NCBI RefSeq assembly: GCF_003721565.1
Contig: NZ_RJJE01000009.1
Location: 434,001-498,000, forward strand
Origin: Rufibacter immobilis
GTDB taxonomy: Bacteria > Bacteroidota > Bacteroidia > Cytophagales > Hymenobacteraceae
DNA length: 64,000 nucleotides
Direction of reading: 5' to 3'
In this document: piece by piece, positions 18,277 to 26,436 of the stretch
How the letters are laid out: the number at the start of each line of letters is the position of its first letter
How positions within the stretch are numbered: position 1 is the stretch's first letter
Notes under the pieces: model-generated
What the model saw: only the letters and a program-made list of their open reading frames with translations
Told to the model about the DNA's origin: nothing
Database searches by the model: none
Translations under genes and position numbers: made by a program

Positions 18277-18308
18277 TATCAGGTAGCACGTATCAAGTAG
18301 CAAGACTT
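18277..18308. repeat. Degenerate TATCAGGTAGC / TATCAAGTAGC repeat
   Basis: Imperfect tandem words of the type TATCAGGTAGCACG and TATCAAGTAGC occur immediately after dnaE. A reverse-oriented relative lies at 54731-54773 across the end of the radical SAM gene. Confidence 0.5.
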
Positions 18309-18348
18309 CTGAAAGCTCAGCTGAGGACATTGGTTCTTTGGCTGGGCT

Positions 18349-18393
18349 TTTCTGTTTTTGGGCTGTTTTTGTAAAAAGAGGCTGAAAACGGAA
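18349..18393. repeat. Imperfect 3'-end palindrome after dnaE
   Basis: CTGTTTTTGGGCTGTTTTTG, then TAAAAAGAGGCTGAAAACGG. It is an imperfect member of the family, about 80 bases after dnaE. The rest of the gap 18269-18654 is filled by the four-hairpin element. Confidence 0.5.
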
Positions 18394-18452
18394 TGGACAA
18401 AACGACATCAGCCATTTCCCGCTCTTCCGGACTTATTCCCGCTCTTTCTGCT

Positions 18453-18586
18453 CTTCCGGATTTACTAATCCGGAAGTTCTCTGTCAGGGATTTATCAATC
18501 CCCGTGCCCACACTTTCTCAATTGGTCAGCAACGGGAATTAGGAAATCCCCGACAGAGTGATTCGGGATTGGTAAATCCCTGACAG
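18453..18586. repeat. Four-hairpin GGATTT element next to RAYT1
   Basis: CTTCCGGATT/AATCCGGAAG (18453-18476) and GGGATTTATCAATCCC (18487-18502) come first. The opposite-facing AAATCCCCGACAG (18544-18556) and GGGATTGGTAAATCCC (18565-18580) follow. The same layout occurs at 36110-36239 and 41464-41591. It lies about 70 bases before the RAYT start, as REP elements do near their transposase. Confidence 0.75.
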
Positions 18587-18654
18587 CAAATAGCAACACC
18601 TGAACTAGTACGCCAAATAGAAACAGGAATGACAGAGGTGACGTACTTTTCTGC

Positions 18655-19200
18655 ATGAGCGTCAAGAACAAAATCCATGAAGGTTATCTGTATTATTTGA
18701 CCTTGACGGTGGTTGATTGGGTTGATGTTTTCACCAGACCCGTGTATCGCCACATCATTCTAGATTCACTTAAGTTTTGCCAGGAAAAGAAAGGCTTAGA
18801 ACTGTACGCGTGGTGCCTCATGAGCAACCACCTACATCTAATTGCTTCGGCCAAAGAAGGATTCCACTTGTCAGACATTCTGCGGGATTTTAAGAAGTTT
18901 ACCAGCCGAAGCATAGTGGAGGCCATTCAGCAAGAACATGAAAGTCGGAGGGAATGGATGTTGCACCGGTTTCGGTTCCCGGCCAACGTGCACAGCAAAG
19001 TGACCAACCATAAATTCTGGCAAGACGGCAACGAGGCGAAGGAGATTCACTCCAACGAGTTTCTACAACAGAAAATAGAGTACATTCACCAGAATCCGGT
19101 TTGGGCAGAACTAGTACAGGAACCAGCACATTATCTGTACAGTTCAGCGCTTGATTATACGGGCAGCAAAGGGCTGCTAAAAATCTTACCCGTTGAGTAA
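18655..19200 (+). CDS. REP-associated tyrosine transposase (RAYT, Y1/IS200-like), copy 1
   Basis: This 181-residue protein is of the IS200-like Y1 transposase fold. The HUH metal-binding motif is intact (MSNHLHL, His59 and His61), and the likely nucleophile is Tyr143 in KIEYIHQNPV. RAYTs cut and move single-stranded REP hairpins. The upstream four-hairpin element is the obvious candidate substrate, and two further copies of that element are in the window. No flanking IS ends or target duplications are visible, so this is a domesticated, single-copy type gene rather than a complete IS. It is distinct from copy 2 at 45601, which has damaged motifs. Confidence 0.9.
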   Translation: MSVKNKIHEGYLYYLTLTVVDWVDVFTRPVYRHIILDSLKFCQEKKGLELYAWCLMSNHLHLIASAKEGFHLSDILRDFKKFTSRSIVEAIQQEHESRREWMLHRFRFPANVHSKVTNHKFWQDGNEAKEIHSNEFLQQKIEYIHQNPVWAELVQEPAHYLYSSALDYTGSKGLLKILPVE

Positions 19201-19618
19201 GTCTATACAACGTAGTCTCGCCAATCCTTTGGCCCTTCCACAAACTTTCCCTACCTTTGTAACAAACCTTCGGGTTCTTGGCTTTTCCGGTTTAAAGTTG
19301 GCTTCCACCTCTTTTTACTAGAAAAGCCAAGTTTTTTATAGCCTCTCCCTGGGACTGGAGCAATAGCGGCATCACCTGAGCACAGCAGTTGACATTCTGT
19401 CATAGGTGATCTTCTTTGGTCTGTCTAACCTTTTAGAATTAAATCAGTAGATATACTGACGTTTCAGGCCCTGTTTCAGAAAAACGGCCGCTAAACGGTA
19501 TCCTTAAGGATATTGACAAACCTGACACAAAAGCGTTATTTTACTTGTTCTTTGGCTTTGGTTCTATTTTTGAACAGAGCCTTTACTCAAATTAGATACT
19601 TATATAAACCAGACGATT
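19201..19618. other. Gene-free stretch upstream of thioredoxin
   Basis: I see no gene. It contains an imperfect palindrome (19460-19498; CGTTTCAGGCCCTG ... CGGCCGCTAAACG) and the trxA promoter. The remainder shows nothing recognisable. Confidence 0.6.
19545..19572 (+). promoter_or_regulatory. Promoter of the thioredoxin gene
   Basis: TTG (19545-19547), a 17-base spacer and TATTTTTG (19565-19572) fit the Bacteroidota -33/-7 pattern. The start codon is about 47 bases further on. Confidence 0.5.
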
Positions 19619-19945
19619 ATGGCACATAAAGCAATCGAGATCACCGATGCCAACTTTGAGGAGATCATCAATTCAGATAAACCCGTTCTTGTAGACTTCT
19701 GGGCCGAGTGGTGCGGTCCGTGCCGCATGGTAGGTCCGGTAGTGGAAGAACTAGCCGGCGACTATGAAGGCCGCGTGGTAGTAGGGAAAGTAGACGTAGA
19801 TGCCAATCCGCAGACTTCTGCCAAATTCGGTATCCGCAGCATTCCTACGCTGTTGGTTTTCAAAAACGGACAGGTGGTAGACAAACAAGTGGGCGCCGTT
19901 CCTAAGAACGTACTGGCTCAGAAATTAGACGGTCAGTTAGCCTAA
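19619..19945 (+). CDS. trxA: Thioredoxin
   Basis: The 108-residue cytosolic thioredoxin has the canonical active site [10 protein letters not shown] (Cys32, Cys35), the buried Asp in LVDFWAE and the cis-proline in RSIPTLLVF. It reduces protein disulfides and is itself reduced by thioredoxin reductase, which is not in the window. The gene stands alone between its own promoter and a strong hairpin terminator. Nothing is unusual in the protein. Confidence 0.96.
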   Translation: MAHKAIEITDANFEEIINSDKPVLVDFWAEWCGPCRMVGPVVEELAGDYEGRVVVGKVDVDANPQTSAKFGIRSIPTLLVFKNGQVVDKQVGAVPKNVLAQKLDGQLA

Positions 19946-19965
19946 GCATAGCTGCTCCGCTGTAA

Positions 19966-20002
19966 CAGAAAAGCCCCTCCTTTCTCAGGAGGGGCTTTTC
20001 TG
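19966..20002 (+). terminator. Hairpin terminator of trxA
   Basis: A perfect 15-base inverted repeat (CAGAAAAGCCCCTCC / GGAGGGGCTTTTCTG) with a 7-base loop, 21 bases after the stop. Its right arm runs straight into the palindrome that starts at 20002. Confidence 0.85.
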
Positions 20003-20037
20003 TTTAGGGGCTGTTTTTGGAAAAACAGCCCCTAAAC
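20002..20037. repeat. Perfect 3'-end palindrome (17-base arms)
   Basis: GTTTAGGGGCTGTTTTT, GG, then the exact reverse complement. It is shared by the convergent genes trxA and the 20069-22009 gene. Confidence 0.9.
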
Positions 20038-20068
20038 GCAACTGGGCCAGTTGAAAAAGCTGACTCTT

Positions 20069-22009
20069 CTACTCACACCCGCAGAGGTTCTTTTCGGCGG
20101 TGCAAATATCGGCGTAGGCTTGGTCCAGGCGGCGCATGAAACCGTTGAGGCGCTGGTTGTGCTCCCGCACCGTCTCCAGTTTCAGTTCTTTGGGCGGGGT
20201 TTTGTACAGGGTATCCAGTTCGGCCACGTGCTTCTTCAGTTCCACTTTCTTCTCATAAAGGCGCTGCACGTACTCGGGCAGAGCTTCCGAAGGGTACTGG
20301 GTTTTAAAGGCATTGTCCATGCAGTCGTCCTGCTTGAGATAGGCTAGGATTTTTCGTTCCGCCTGAAGATTGAGTTCCTGCAAACGTACTTTCTCTTTTT
20401 CCAACTGCTGCTCTTCCAGGCGCTGGTTGAACTGACGGGCGGCTAGCTTCACCTCTTCGCGGCAACTGCGGCATTTGGTGGAGTTTGCTTTCTCCAAAAG
20501 GGTATTCCGCAAGGTGATGTTCTCCTCGGTGGGGGCGGCATCGCGCAGGCGGGTTACCTCTTTGGCGTATACGTCATTGAACTGGGCAGACTCCAGCCGG
20601 TTCAGGTGCCGGTAGATGCCCTCGCCTTCCAGGGTACTGGCCAAAAACTCCGGGGTAGGTAATTCCACCGCGTAGAGTTTGCTCAGGTACTGCTCGCGTT
20701 GGGCCACAGAATAGGAACGGGTTTGCTCCTGCTCCAGATCCAGTACGGTGTTCACCAGCTCTTTTCCGTTCTTGAGGTTGTAATCGGTTTCCAGGTAGCT
20801 GTCGGCGGCGGCCAGAATAGTGCTGTACTCGTTCTTGAACACCCGTTGGTAAGTGTAATTGCGGGAGAACTCGCGGTCGCGCTGCCCGGCAAGGGCGCGC
20901 AAGCGTTTGTATTCCTGAATGACGGTGAACAGCGTTTTGGCGTTTACCTCGGGGCTGTTGTTCTTGTAGTTGAGGCGGTAGTTGTTGAGGTTCTGCTTCA
21001 GGTCAGAGAAGTTGCGGAGGAACTCAATGAACAGCTTTTCCTGCTTGTAGGCATCTTCGGTGACCAGACCGGCCGTGAACGCCTGCTCAATTCTGATGCG
21101 GCGGCGCTCAATGGTCTCAGAGGTGATGTCGCTGCCCGAGAGGGCATCCATGCGGTATAGTGACTTGTAGTTGGCCACCACCAGTACCGGGTAGTCTTTG
21201 TAGTTGAGGGCCGCCTCCAGCTTCTGGCGCTCAAACCCCTGCGGGCTGTTGCTCAGCAACTCGGTGAGCCGGGGCGTGCGCAGCGCGGGCAGTTTGGCAA
21301 ACGACGGCACAAAGATATACACCCGCACTGAGTGCAGCCGGGTATCAAAATTCTGGCCTTCATACAGCCTGATGGTGGAGCTGAATTTGTATTCTTTGCG
21401 CTGGGCGCTGTTCCGGATCAGGTTCCCAAACTCCCCCACCAGCGAAAGCATGGCCGCCTGCGGAGTTACCTGCTTGGCTATATTGGTGAGCTGGTTGGCA
21501 ATGATGTTGAAGAAAAGCTCGCGGCTGTCTGAGGTAAACAGTTTGGCTTCTACCGTAGCGTCAATGTTGCGTTCATCGGCGGCCAGAGGGAGTTTGTCAA
21601 TAATCCGGATGGCGTCAATGTTGTCTGAGATGCGGGTGGAGTAGTTTTTCTTGTCGTTGGCGGGCTCCAGCGCGAAGTTATACAGCGGGTACACCACCGG
21701 TTCCTGCCCAAATAGCTTCGCGTTCTTGAGCTGCGCCGAGATAAACAGAGACTCCAGGTTAATGTAATCGCGCCGGCGGGCCTTGGTGGTGCCCTGCTCC
21801 AGTTCGTTGATCACTTTGGTGAACTGCCCGGCATTGAACAGGTACATGTCAGTGGTGAGGTACTGCCACTCGTCTGTGAACTCAAACTTGTCCAGATAAT
21901 TATACCCTAGCCGGGTTTCTATCATGACCTGCGCCCGCGTGTTGAAAGAGCACAGCAACAGAAACAGCAAGCAGATTCGTCCAATATTCCCTAACCTCAT
22001 GAAAAACAC
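20069..22009 (-). CDS. Exported protein of unknown function with C-terminal coiled coil and cysteines
   Basis: I do not recognise the family. The product has 646 residues with a signal peptide (hydrophobic core ICLLFLLLCSF, cleavage near TRAQ). The mature part starts VMIETRLGYNYLDKFEFTDEW and is mixed alpha/beta to about residue 330, then strongly helical and charged. Cysteines are clustered late: a CRSC pair at about residue 521, a DDC near 568 and CTAEKNLCGCE at the very end, which could bind a metal or form disulfides in the periplasm (inference). It is monocistronic, convergent with trxA, with a promoter-like TTTG-N17-TATCTTCG upstream. It is likely a lineage-specific envelope protein. 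Confidence 0.7.
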   Translation of the reverse strand: MFFMRLGNIGRICLLFLLLCSFNTRAQVMIETRLGYNYLDKFEFTDEWQYLTTDMYLFNAGQFTKVINELEQGTTKARRRDYINLESLFISAQLKNAKLFGQEPVVYPLYNFALEPANDKKNYSTRISDNIDAIRIIDKLPLAADERNIDATVEAKLFTSDSRELFFNIIANQLTNIAKQVTPQAAMLSLVGEFGNLIRNSAQRKEYKFSSTIRLYEGQNFDTRLHSVRVYIFVPSFAKLPALRTPRLTELLSNSPQGFERQKLEAALNYKDYPVLVVANYKSLYRMDALSGSDITSETIERRRIRIEQAFTAGLVTEDAYKQEKLFIEFLRNFSDLKQNLNNYRLNYKNNSPEVNAKTLFTVIQEYKRLRALAGQRDREFSRNYTYQRVFKNEYSTILAAADSYLETDYNLKNGKELVNTVLDLEQEQTRSYSVAQREQYLSKLYAVELPTPEFLASTLEGEGIYRHLNRLESAQFNDVYAKEVTRLRDAAPTEENITLRNTLLEKANSTKCRSCREEVKLAARQFNQRLEEQQLEKEKVRLQELNLQAERKILAYLKQDDCMDNAFKTQYPSEALPEYVQRLYEKKVELKKHVAELDTLYKTPPKELKLETVREHNQRLNGFMRRLDQAYADICTAEKNLCGCE

Positions 22010-22033
22010 TGATTTTTATGATTATTCCTCTAA

Positions 22034-22062
22034 CGAAGATACTACCCAACCCAGTATGCAAA
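22034..22062 (-). promoter_or_regulatory. Promoter of the 646-residue exported protein gene
   Basis: On the minus strand TTTG (22062-22059), a 17-base spacer and TATCTTCG (22041-22034) lie about 25 bases before the ATG. The octamer is identical to that upstream of dnaE. Confidence 0.45.
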
Positions 22063-22157
22063 TGCAAAGTTCGCTGAAAGTGAGAGCATTCCAAAGAAGA
22101 GTTTGTTGCAAAGCGCAGGCCTTTTGCTGAACTTACCGCTTAAATTAACAGAATCCT

Positions 22158-23789
22158 GTGCATTCTTTTTTACAGAACATTCGCCGCACCGGCCAAAGCC
22201 CGCTTTTCTGGCTTCTATTTGTCTGTGGTTTCACTTTGCTGTACTTTTTCGCGGAGCATGAAGGCTTTTACTTCGGAGACGATTACTCCTATAGCCTGTA
22301 CGCCCACCAATTGCTGCACGGCGGCTTCCATTTTGACAATTATTCTTTCTGCCACCGGTTTATGGTGTTTGTGCCCACGTCTCTGTTTTACTGGCTATGG
22401 GGCATGAACATCTATACCACTACCCTATGGCCGCTGCTATGCACCCTGGGCACTCTTTTGCTGCTGTACGCGGGGCTGCACCGGAAGCACCCCGCAGCTA
22501 CGGCCTGGGCTTTGGTGCTGCTGGGCCTGTACTACTTCCAGCTAAACACGGCAAACTACCTGTACCCAGACAACATTGTGCTGTTCTTCACTACGGCCTG
22601 CCTCATGGTACTCTACAAGGCCCGGCAACCGTTTCCGTCTTCCACACAGGAGGTGTTCTGGGGAGTTACTTTTGCGGCCCTGAACCTGCTGGCGTTTCTC
22701 ACCAAGGAAACCATTGTCTATACCGTGCCTTTTTACCTGTGTGTGCTTCTGTACCATCTGAAACGGCGGGAGAATTGGCGGTTCTGGGCAGCGGCCCTGC
22801 TGGCGGGCGCTTTGCTGCTGGCGGCCTATTTTCTCCTGTACAAAATCTTCTCCGGCGATGCTCTGCAACGGCTCTATGACATCAAGGCCACCAATACCCT
22901 TGAAACCAAACAGGAATACCTAGACTCCCGGGCAACTACGCTGCTGCCACGCCTCACCTATAAACCGCTGCTCTTCTTCATTGGGTCTGGTTTGGCAATT
23001 CCCTTGGCTTTTGCCGCGCTTTCCTTTTTCCGCACAGGCCGGACTGCGTTGCTGCACCTGCGCCGGTCGCACAGTTTCTGGCTGGTGGCGCTGCTGAGCA
23101 TGCTCTTGCCTATCTGGTTCGGGACGGCCACGGTAGATTTCTACAAACCCATGCCCCTGCTGCCCCGCATGTTCCACCCGCTGCTGCCCACGTTCTGCTT
23201 AGCCGCCGGACTGGCGCTGGAAAAAGTTTGGCCCCAACGCGCTGCTTTTCTTGTGCTGGTCTTGCTGTTTGGCTTGTGTGCCGGGCTGGGTGAGAAGAAT
23301 CTGGCGGTTATGTATGCGCCGCTGGTGGTTTTCTTTATGGGGCTGTTTCTTTACAGAAAGCCGGTGCCTTTTGCTCTGGGGCTGGCCGTGGTGGCGCTGG
23401 TGCTGTGCATTAGACCCGTCTATTTCATCTTTAAGCCCACGGTTTCTTACTACGCAGAACAGAAAGAAATCATTGACCGGCACCTCAAGCATCCCGCAGG
23501 GAATTATATAGTCTTAACCGATTCTATCATGCTGCGGCGGCACCCCTATTTCTATGGGTTTGATACCCCTCAGAATTATACCTATCAGAAATATTCGGCT
23601 TACTTGCCCTCCATGGCCCAGAGAACGGACACGGTGTTTCTGCTCATCAACAACGGCGTGCTGGAACACCCTGAACTGATGGCCCGCGAGAAAGAGAAAA
23701 CCATTCTGCCCCAGTTCCCTTCGGCACGGCTGCTTGCCCGGCGGGGGAAGGTGAAGCTCTTCGTGCTCCCCAAAGACAGCACCCGGTAA
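22158..23789 (+). CDS. Polytopic membrane glycosyltransferase-like protein (GT-C / family 39 type)
   Basis: The protein of 543 residues has about 11-12 hydrophobic segments from residue 17 to 430 and a soluble C-terminal domain of about 110 residues. After the first helix the loop EGFYFGDDYSYSLYAHQLL carries the acidic pair typical of GT-C enzymes (PMT/ArnT-like), which use polyprenyl-linked sugars on the outer face of the inner membrane. Acceptor and donor cannot be told from sequence. It is a lone gene followed by a strong terminator. A wholly different membrane protein family with a similar topology cannot be excluded. Confidence 0.7.
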   Translation: MHSFLQNIRRTGQSPLFWLLFVCGFTLLYFFAEHEGFYFGDDYSYSLYAHQLLHGGFHFDNYSFCHRFMVFVPTSLFYWLWGMNIYTTTLWPLLCTLGTLLLLYAGLHRKHPAATAWALVLLGLYYFQLNTANYLYPDNIVLFFTTACLMVLYKARQPFPSSTQEVFWGVTFAALNLLAFLTKETIVYTVPFYLCVLLYHLKRRENWRFWAAALLAGALLLAAYFLLYKIFSGDALQRLYDIKATNTLETKQEYLDSRATTLLPRLTYKPLLFFIGSGLAIPLAFAALSFFRTGRTALLHLRRSHSFWLVALLSMLLPIWFGTATVDFYKPMPLLPRMFHPLLPTFCLAAGLALEKVWPQRAAFLVLVLLFGLCAGLGEKNLAVMYAPLVVFFMGLFLYRKPVPFALGLAVVALVLCIRPVYFIFKPTVSYYAEQKEIIDRHLKHPAGNYIVLTDSIMLRRHPYFYGFDTPQNYTYQKYSAYLPSMAQRTDTVFLLINNGVLEHPELMAREKEKTILPQFPSARLLARRGKVKLFVLPKDSTR

Positions 23790-23792
23790 AAG

Positions 23793-23821
23793 AAAGAGGC
23801 CGGAGCGTTTCCGGCCTCTTT
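23793..23821 (+). terminator. Intrinsic terminator of the GT-C-like gene
   Basis: An 11-base perfect hairpin (AAAGAGGCCGG / CCGGCCTCTTT) with a 7-base loop is followed by more T. It merges into a half palindrome (TTTTTGAAAAAACAGCCCC, then TAAACGG) at 23815-23843. Confidence 0.85.
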
Positions 23822-23853
23822 TTGAAAAAACAGCCCCTAAACGGAAACTGGCG

Positions 23854-24897
23854 TTAGTCTTTGTAGATGAGCACTTCGCTTTTCTTATTGTTGATGTAGC
23901 CGCGGTACATGCCCTCTGAGTTGAAAGGCATGGCGAAGTTTCCGTTTTTGTCAAGGGCAATGACCCCGCCTTCGCCGCCAAACTTCACCAGTTTGTCCAT
24001 AACCACCTCATCGGCGGCTTTTTTCACAGAGGCACCTTTGTAGCGCATGATGGCGGCAATGTCATAGGCTACCACCGCGCGGATGAAAAACTCCCCGTGC
24101 CCCGTAGCCGATACCGCGCAGGTGGCGTTGTCGGCGTAGGTGCCGGAACCAATGATGGGCGCATCGCCCACGCGGCCGTAGCGCTTGTTGGTCATGCCAC
24201 CGGTGGAGGTAGCGGCGGCCAAGTTTCCGTTGGCATCCAAGGCTACGGCGCCCACAGTCCCGAATTTCCGGCCTTCAGTGAAGATGTTCTCGCTCTTGAT
24301 GATGCTGCTGGTAGTGTCTGTATGGTCTAGTTGCACCTTTTCATTGGCTTTGGCTTTCTGGAGCTGCTGGAAACGGGTCTCGGTACGAAAGTAAGACGGA
24401 TCTACGATAGTCTGACCCTGCTCTTTCGCGAATTTCTCGGCGCCGGAACCAATCATCATCACGTGTTCAGACTTTTCCATGACGGCGCGGGCCGTGGAAA
24501 TGGGATTCCGGATGGTGGTCACGCTGGCAATGGCCCCGGCTTTGCGGGTTTTCCCGTCCATGATGGCGGCATCCAGTTCATTCTTGCCTTCATTGGTGAA
24601 CACCGCGCCCTTACCGGCGTTGAACAGCGGCGAATCTTCCATGACCCGCACGGTAGCCTCCACGGCATCCAGGCTGGAGCCGCCTTTCTTCAGGATGGCA
24701 TAACCCGTCTGCAAGGCTTGGTTCAGGACCTCCTGATAGGCTTTCTCCCGCTCTGGGGTCATGTTTTTGCGGGTGATGGTACCTGCCCCGCCATGGATGA
24801 CCAGGGTAATCTTACTGAAGTCCTGCTTGGCTTGCTGGGCCCACCCTGTGGCCACTAGGCAAAGGCAGAACCAGGCGAAAAGAAACGGCTTTTTCAT
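23854..24897 (-). CDS. Isoaspartyl peptidase / plant-type L-asparaginase (Ntn hydrolase)
   Basis: The 347-residue precursor has a signal peptide (MKKPFLFAWFCLCLVATGWAQ), so it acts in the periplasm. IHGGAG near residue 34, LDAVEATVRVMEDSPLFNAG and DAAIMDG belong to the alpha half. The autocleavage site and N-terminal nucleophile is the Thr in FGTVGAVALD, followed by STGGMTNKR and IGSGTYAD. The enzyme removes N-terminal beta-aspartyl residues and hydrolyses asparagine. It could digest beta-Asp-Arg from cyanophycin, but its export separates it from the cytosolic cyanophycinase at 8867, so general peptide scavenging is as likely. It is monocistronic. Confidence 0.9.
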   Translation of the reverse strand: MKKPFLFAWFCLCLVATGWAQQAKQDFSKITLVIHGGAGTITRKNMTPEREKAYQEVLNQALQTGYAILKKGGSSLDAVEATVRVMEDSPLFNAGKGAVFTNEGKNELDAAIMDGKTRKAGAIASVTTIRNPISTARAVMEKSEHVMMIGSGAEKFAKEQGQTIVDPSYFRTETRFQQLQKAKANEKVQLDHTDTTSSIIKSENIFTEGRKFGTVGAVALDANGNLAAATSTGGMTNKRYGRVGDAPIIGSGTYADNATCAVSATGHGEFFIRAVVAYDIAAIMRYKGASVKKAADEVVMDKLVKFGGEGGVIALDKNGNFAMPFNSEGMYRGYINNKKSEVLIYKD

Positions 24898-25070
24898 TGA
24901 CGTGTTGTGCTTGTTGAGCGGTGTGAAGATGTGCTAATGTAAGCAAAATTCAGGTGACTGGGAGCGGCACCGCCGCAGCTGGAATTTCAAAACCCTGAAA
25001 TTGGCATGTGGATGGTTGAAGCGCAAACAGAAAGACCCGCCGCCGCACTACAGCCCCTTCAGGTCATGCC

Positions 25071-25109
25071 AGTTTTTGCCTGTTTCTGGAAAAAGAGCCC
25101 CTAAACGGA
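25071..25109. repeat. Imperfect 3'-end palindrome
   Basis: AGTTTTTGCCTGTTTCTGG, then AAAAAGAGCCCCTAAACGG. It lies in the 294-base gap upstream of the isoaspartyl peptidase gene and downstream of the lipoprotein gene. Confidence 0.55.
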
Positions 25110-25110
25110 A

Positions 25111-25136
25111 AAAGCACCGGCCACCGCCCGTGCTTT
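25111..25136 (-). terminator. Probable terminator of the lipoprotein gene
   Basis: AAAGCAC / GTGCTTT arms enclose a GC-rich inner stem. It is 56 bases beyond the stop of the minus-strand gene. Confidence 0.5.
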
Positions 25137-25191
25137 CCTATGGTAAAACGTTATGCCCAACTGCACCTCAGCGGCGTTGGACATGCGGACT

Positions 25192-25749
25192 CTATTCTCC
25201 TTTCTTGATACGCTGGTAATCTTGAAGATCGGCGCGGTTCTCTAGGGCTACGTACTCGGCCTGCAGGGCTTTTATTTTGGTGGCGTGCCGAAGGATGATG
25301 TCGTCATGCAGGGCTCGCTCGCGTTCGTTCAGCCGTTTGTAGATGGCGTTGGCGTAGTCCCAGTCTTCGGCGGTCCAGACGTTCTTACGGTCACGTACCT
25401 GCTGCAGGAAGTGCACGTAGGCATCGCGCAGGTTTTGGGCCGTCACGTCAGACAGGTTTTGGTAATCGCCCAGGAGTTCTCTCTCCATTTGGGCCTGCTT
25501 GCCGGGAACTGGTCCGCGGGCTTCCCGCTTTTTCCGTTCTTCCCGCTGCCTGGCTAAGGCCCGGCCCGCCTCTTTGAGTTCTTCCTTAGACTTGGTGGCA
25601 GCCTGGCTGGCTTTTTCATCTAGTTTCTCCAGTTCGTTGGCCGCCATCTCTTTCCGCTCCCGGGGAGTGGTGTCACAGGAAACCGTGCAGAGCAGAATGG
25701 CCGTGAACAAAACCAAAACGGCAATTGGAAACAGGTGTGCTTGTTTCAT
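25192..25749 (-). CDS. Charged helical lipoprotein of unknown function
   Basis: The frame is open upstream, but the ATG at 25749 gives a proper lipoprotein signal (MKQAHLFPIAVLVLFTAILL, then CTVSC as lipobox), leaving 185 residues. After the lipid-anchored Cys the protein is almost wholly helical and charged, Lys/Glu/Ala/Arg-rich at residues 28-80, which suggests a coiled coil. A second helical part contains the motif RDRKNVWTAEDWDYANAIYKRL. I do not recognise a named family. It is divergent from the DUF4385 gene, with only 68 bases between the start codons, so the two share a regulatory region. Confidence 0.7.
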   Translation of the reverse strand: MKQAHLFPIAVLVLFTAILLCTVSCDTTPRERKEMAANELEKLDEKASQAATKSKEELKEAGRALARQREERKKREARGPVPGKQAQMERELLGDYQNLSDVTAQNLRDAYVHFLQQVRDRKNVWTAEDWDYANAIYKRLNERERALHDDIILRHATKIKALQAEYVALENRADLQDYQRIKKGE

Positions 25750-25817
25750 AGTATAAACAAAAGATAACACCCCCCATACGTACAGATGCCCCGCTTGGGT
25801 ACCATTTCTCCGCAACT

Positions 25818-26348
25818 ATGACCAAGAACGGTTTCAACTACACCCTTGACTTTACCTCCACCAATTTCAGGCTACAGCCCCATCTGTACCGGATAGGCGT
25901 GGGCGAGCAGGGAGTATTGCTGGTGGAGCCGTACAAAAGTGAGATTCTGCCGCACTGGCGCTTCAAGACCGCTGAGGTGGCGCTGGCTTCAGCCCAGAAA
26001 ATCTACAGCTTGTTTGAGGAGTACCTTGCGCAGCAGGATTTTGTGGGCGCAGACATGGGCCGCAAGTTTTTGCAGATGGGATTTACCCGCGCCCGCCGCT
26101 ACGCCAACCACAAGGGAGGCCGCAAGTACCAAACCTCAGGCACAGACCATTCGGCGGATAAGCCTTACCCCTATTCCTCGGGCAGCGCCCATAAAGGCAA
26201 TGCTATTCTCCCGCAGGAAGACGATGCCCTCACGAACGAGAAGGCGCAGGCGGCGGCGGTGTTCAAGGAGTTCTGGTTCAGGGCCAAAGATCACCCGGAG
26301 TACCTCAGGCAGAAACAGGCGTTCAAAGAGCAGTATTATGAGAAGTAG
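25818..26348 (+). CDS. DUF4385 family protein
   Basis: The product is 176 residues and soluble. It begins MTKNGFNYTLDFTSTNFR and has the family features LYRIGVGEQGVLLVEPYKSE, VGADMGRKFLQMGFTRARRY and the late FKEFWFRAKDHPEY. DUF4385 proteins occur sporadically in bacteria and have no assigned function. The Arg-rich helix around MGFTRARRYANHKGG could contact nucleic acid, but this is only suggestive. A palindrome begins two bases after its stop codon. Confidence 0.8.
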   Translation: MTKNGFNYTLDFTSTNFRLQPHLYRIGVGEQGVLLVEPYKSEILPHWRFKTAEVALASAQKIYSLFEEYLAQQDFVGADMGRKFLQMGFTRARRYANHKGGRKYQTSGTDHSADKPYPYSSGSAHKGNAILPQEDDALTNEKAQAAAVFKEFWFRAKDHPEYLRQKQAFKEQYYEK

Positions 26349-26349
26349 C

Positions 26350-26387
26350 GTTTAGCGGCTCTTTTGGGAAAAACGGCCCCTAAACGG
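26350..26387. repeat. 3'-end palindrome between convergent genes
   Basis: CGTTTAGCGGCTC, a T/A centre, then CGGCCCCTAAACG. It begins two bases after the DUF4385 stop and also lies beyond the DsbD-like gene. Confidence 0.7.
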
Positions 26388-26436
26388 AAAAAGCCCCGGT
26401 TCCCCGAGGCTCTGGTTTGGTGCACTGTATCTATTT

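Noticed and set aside
18453-18586. Possible CRISPR repeats in the GGATTT hairpins
   Set aside because: Units are inverted with respect to each other, stems vary, and spacing is irregular, which fits REP elements rather than CRISPR.
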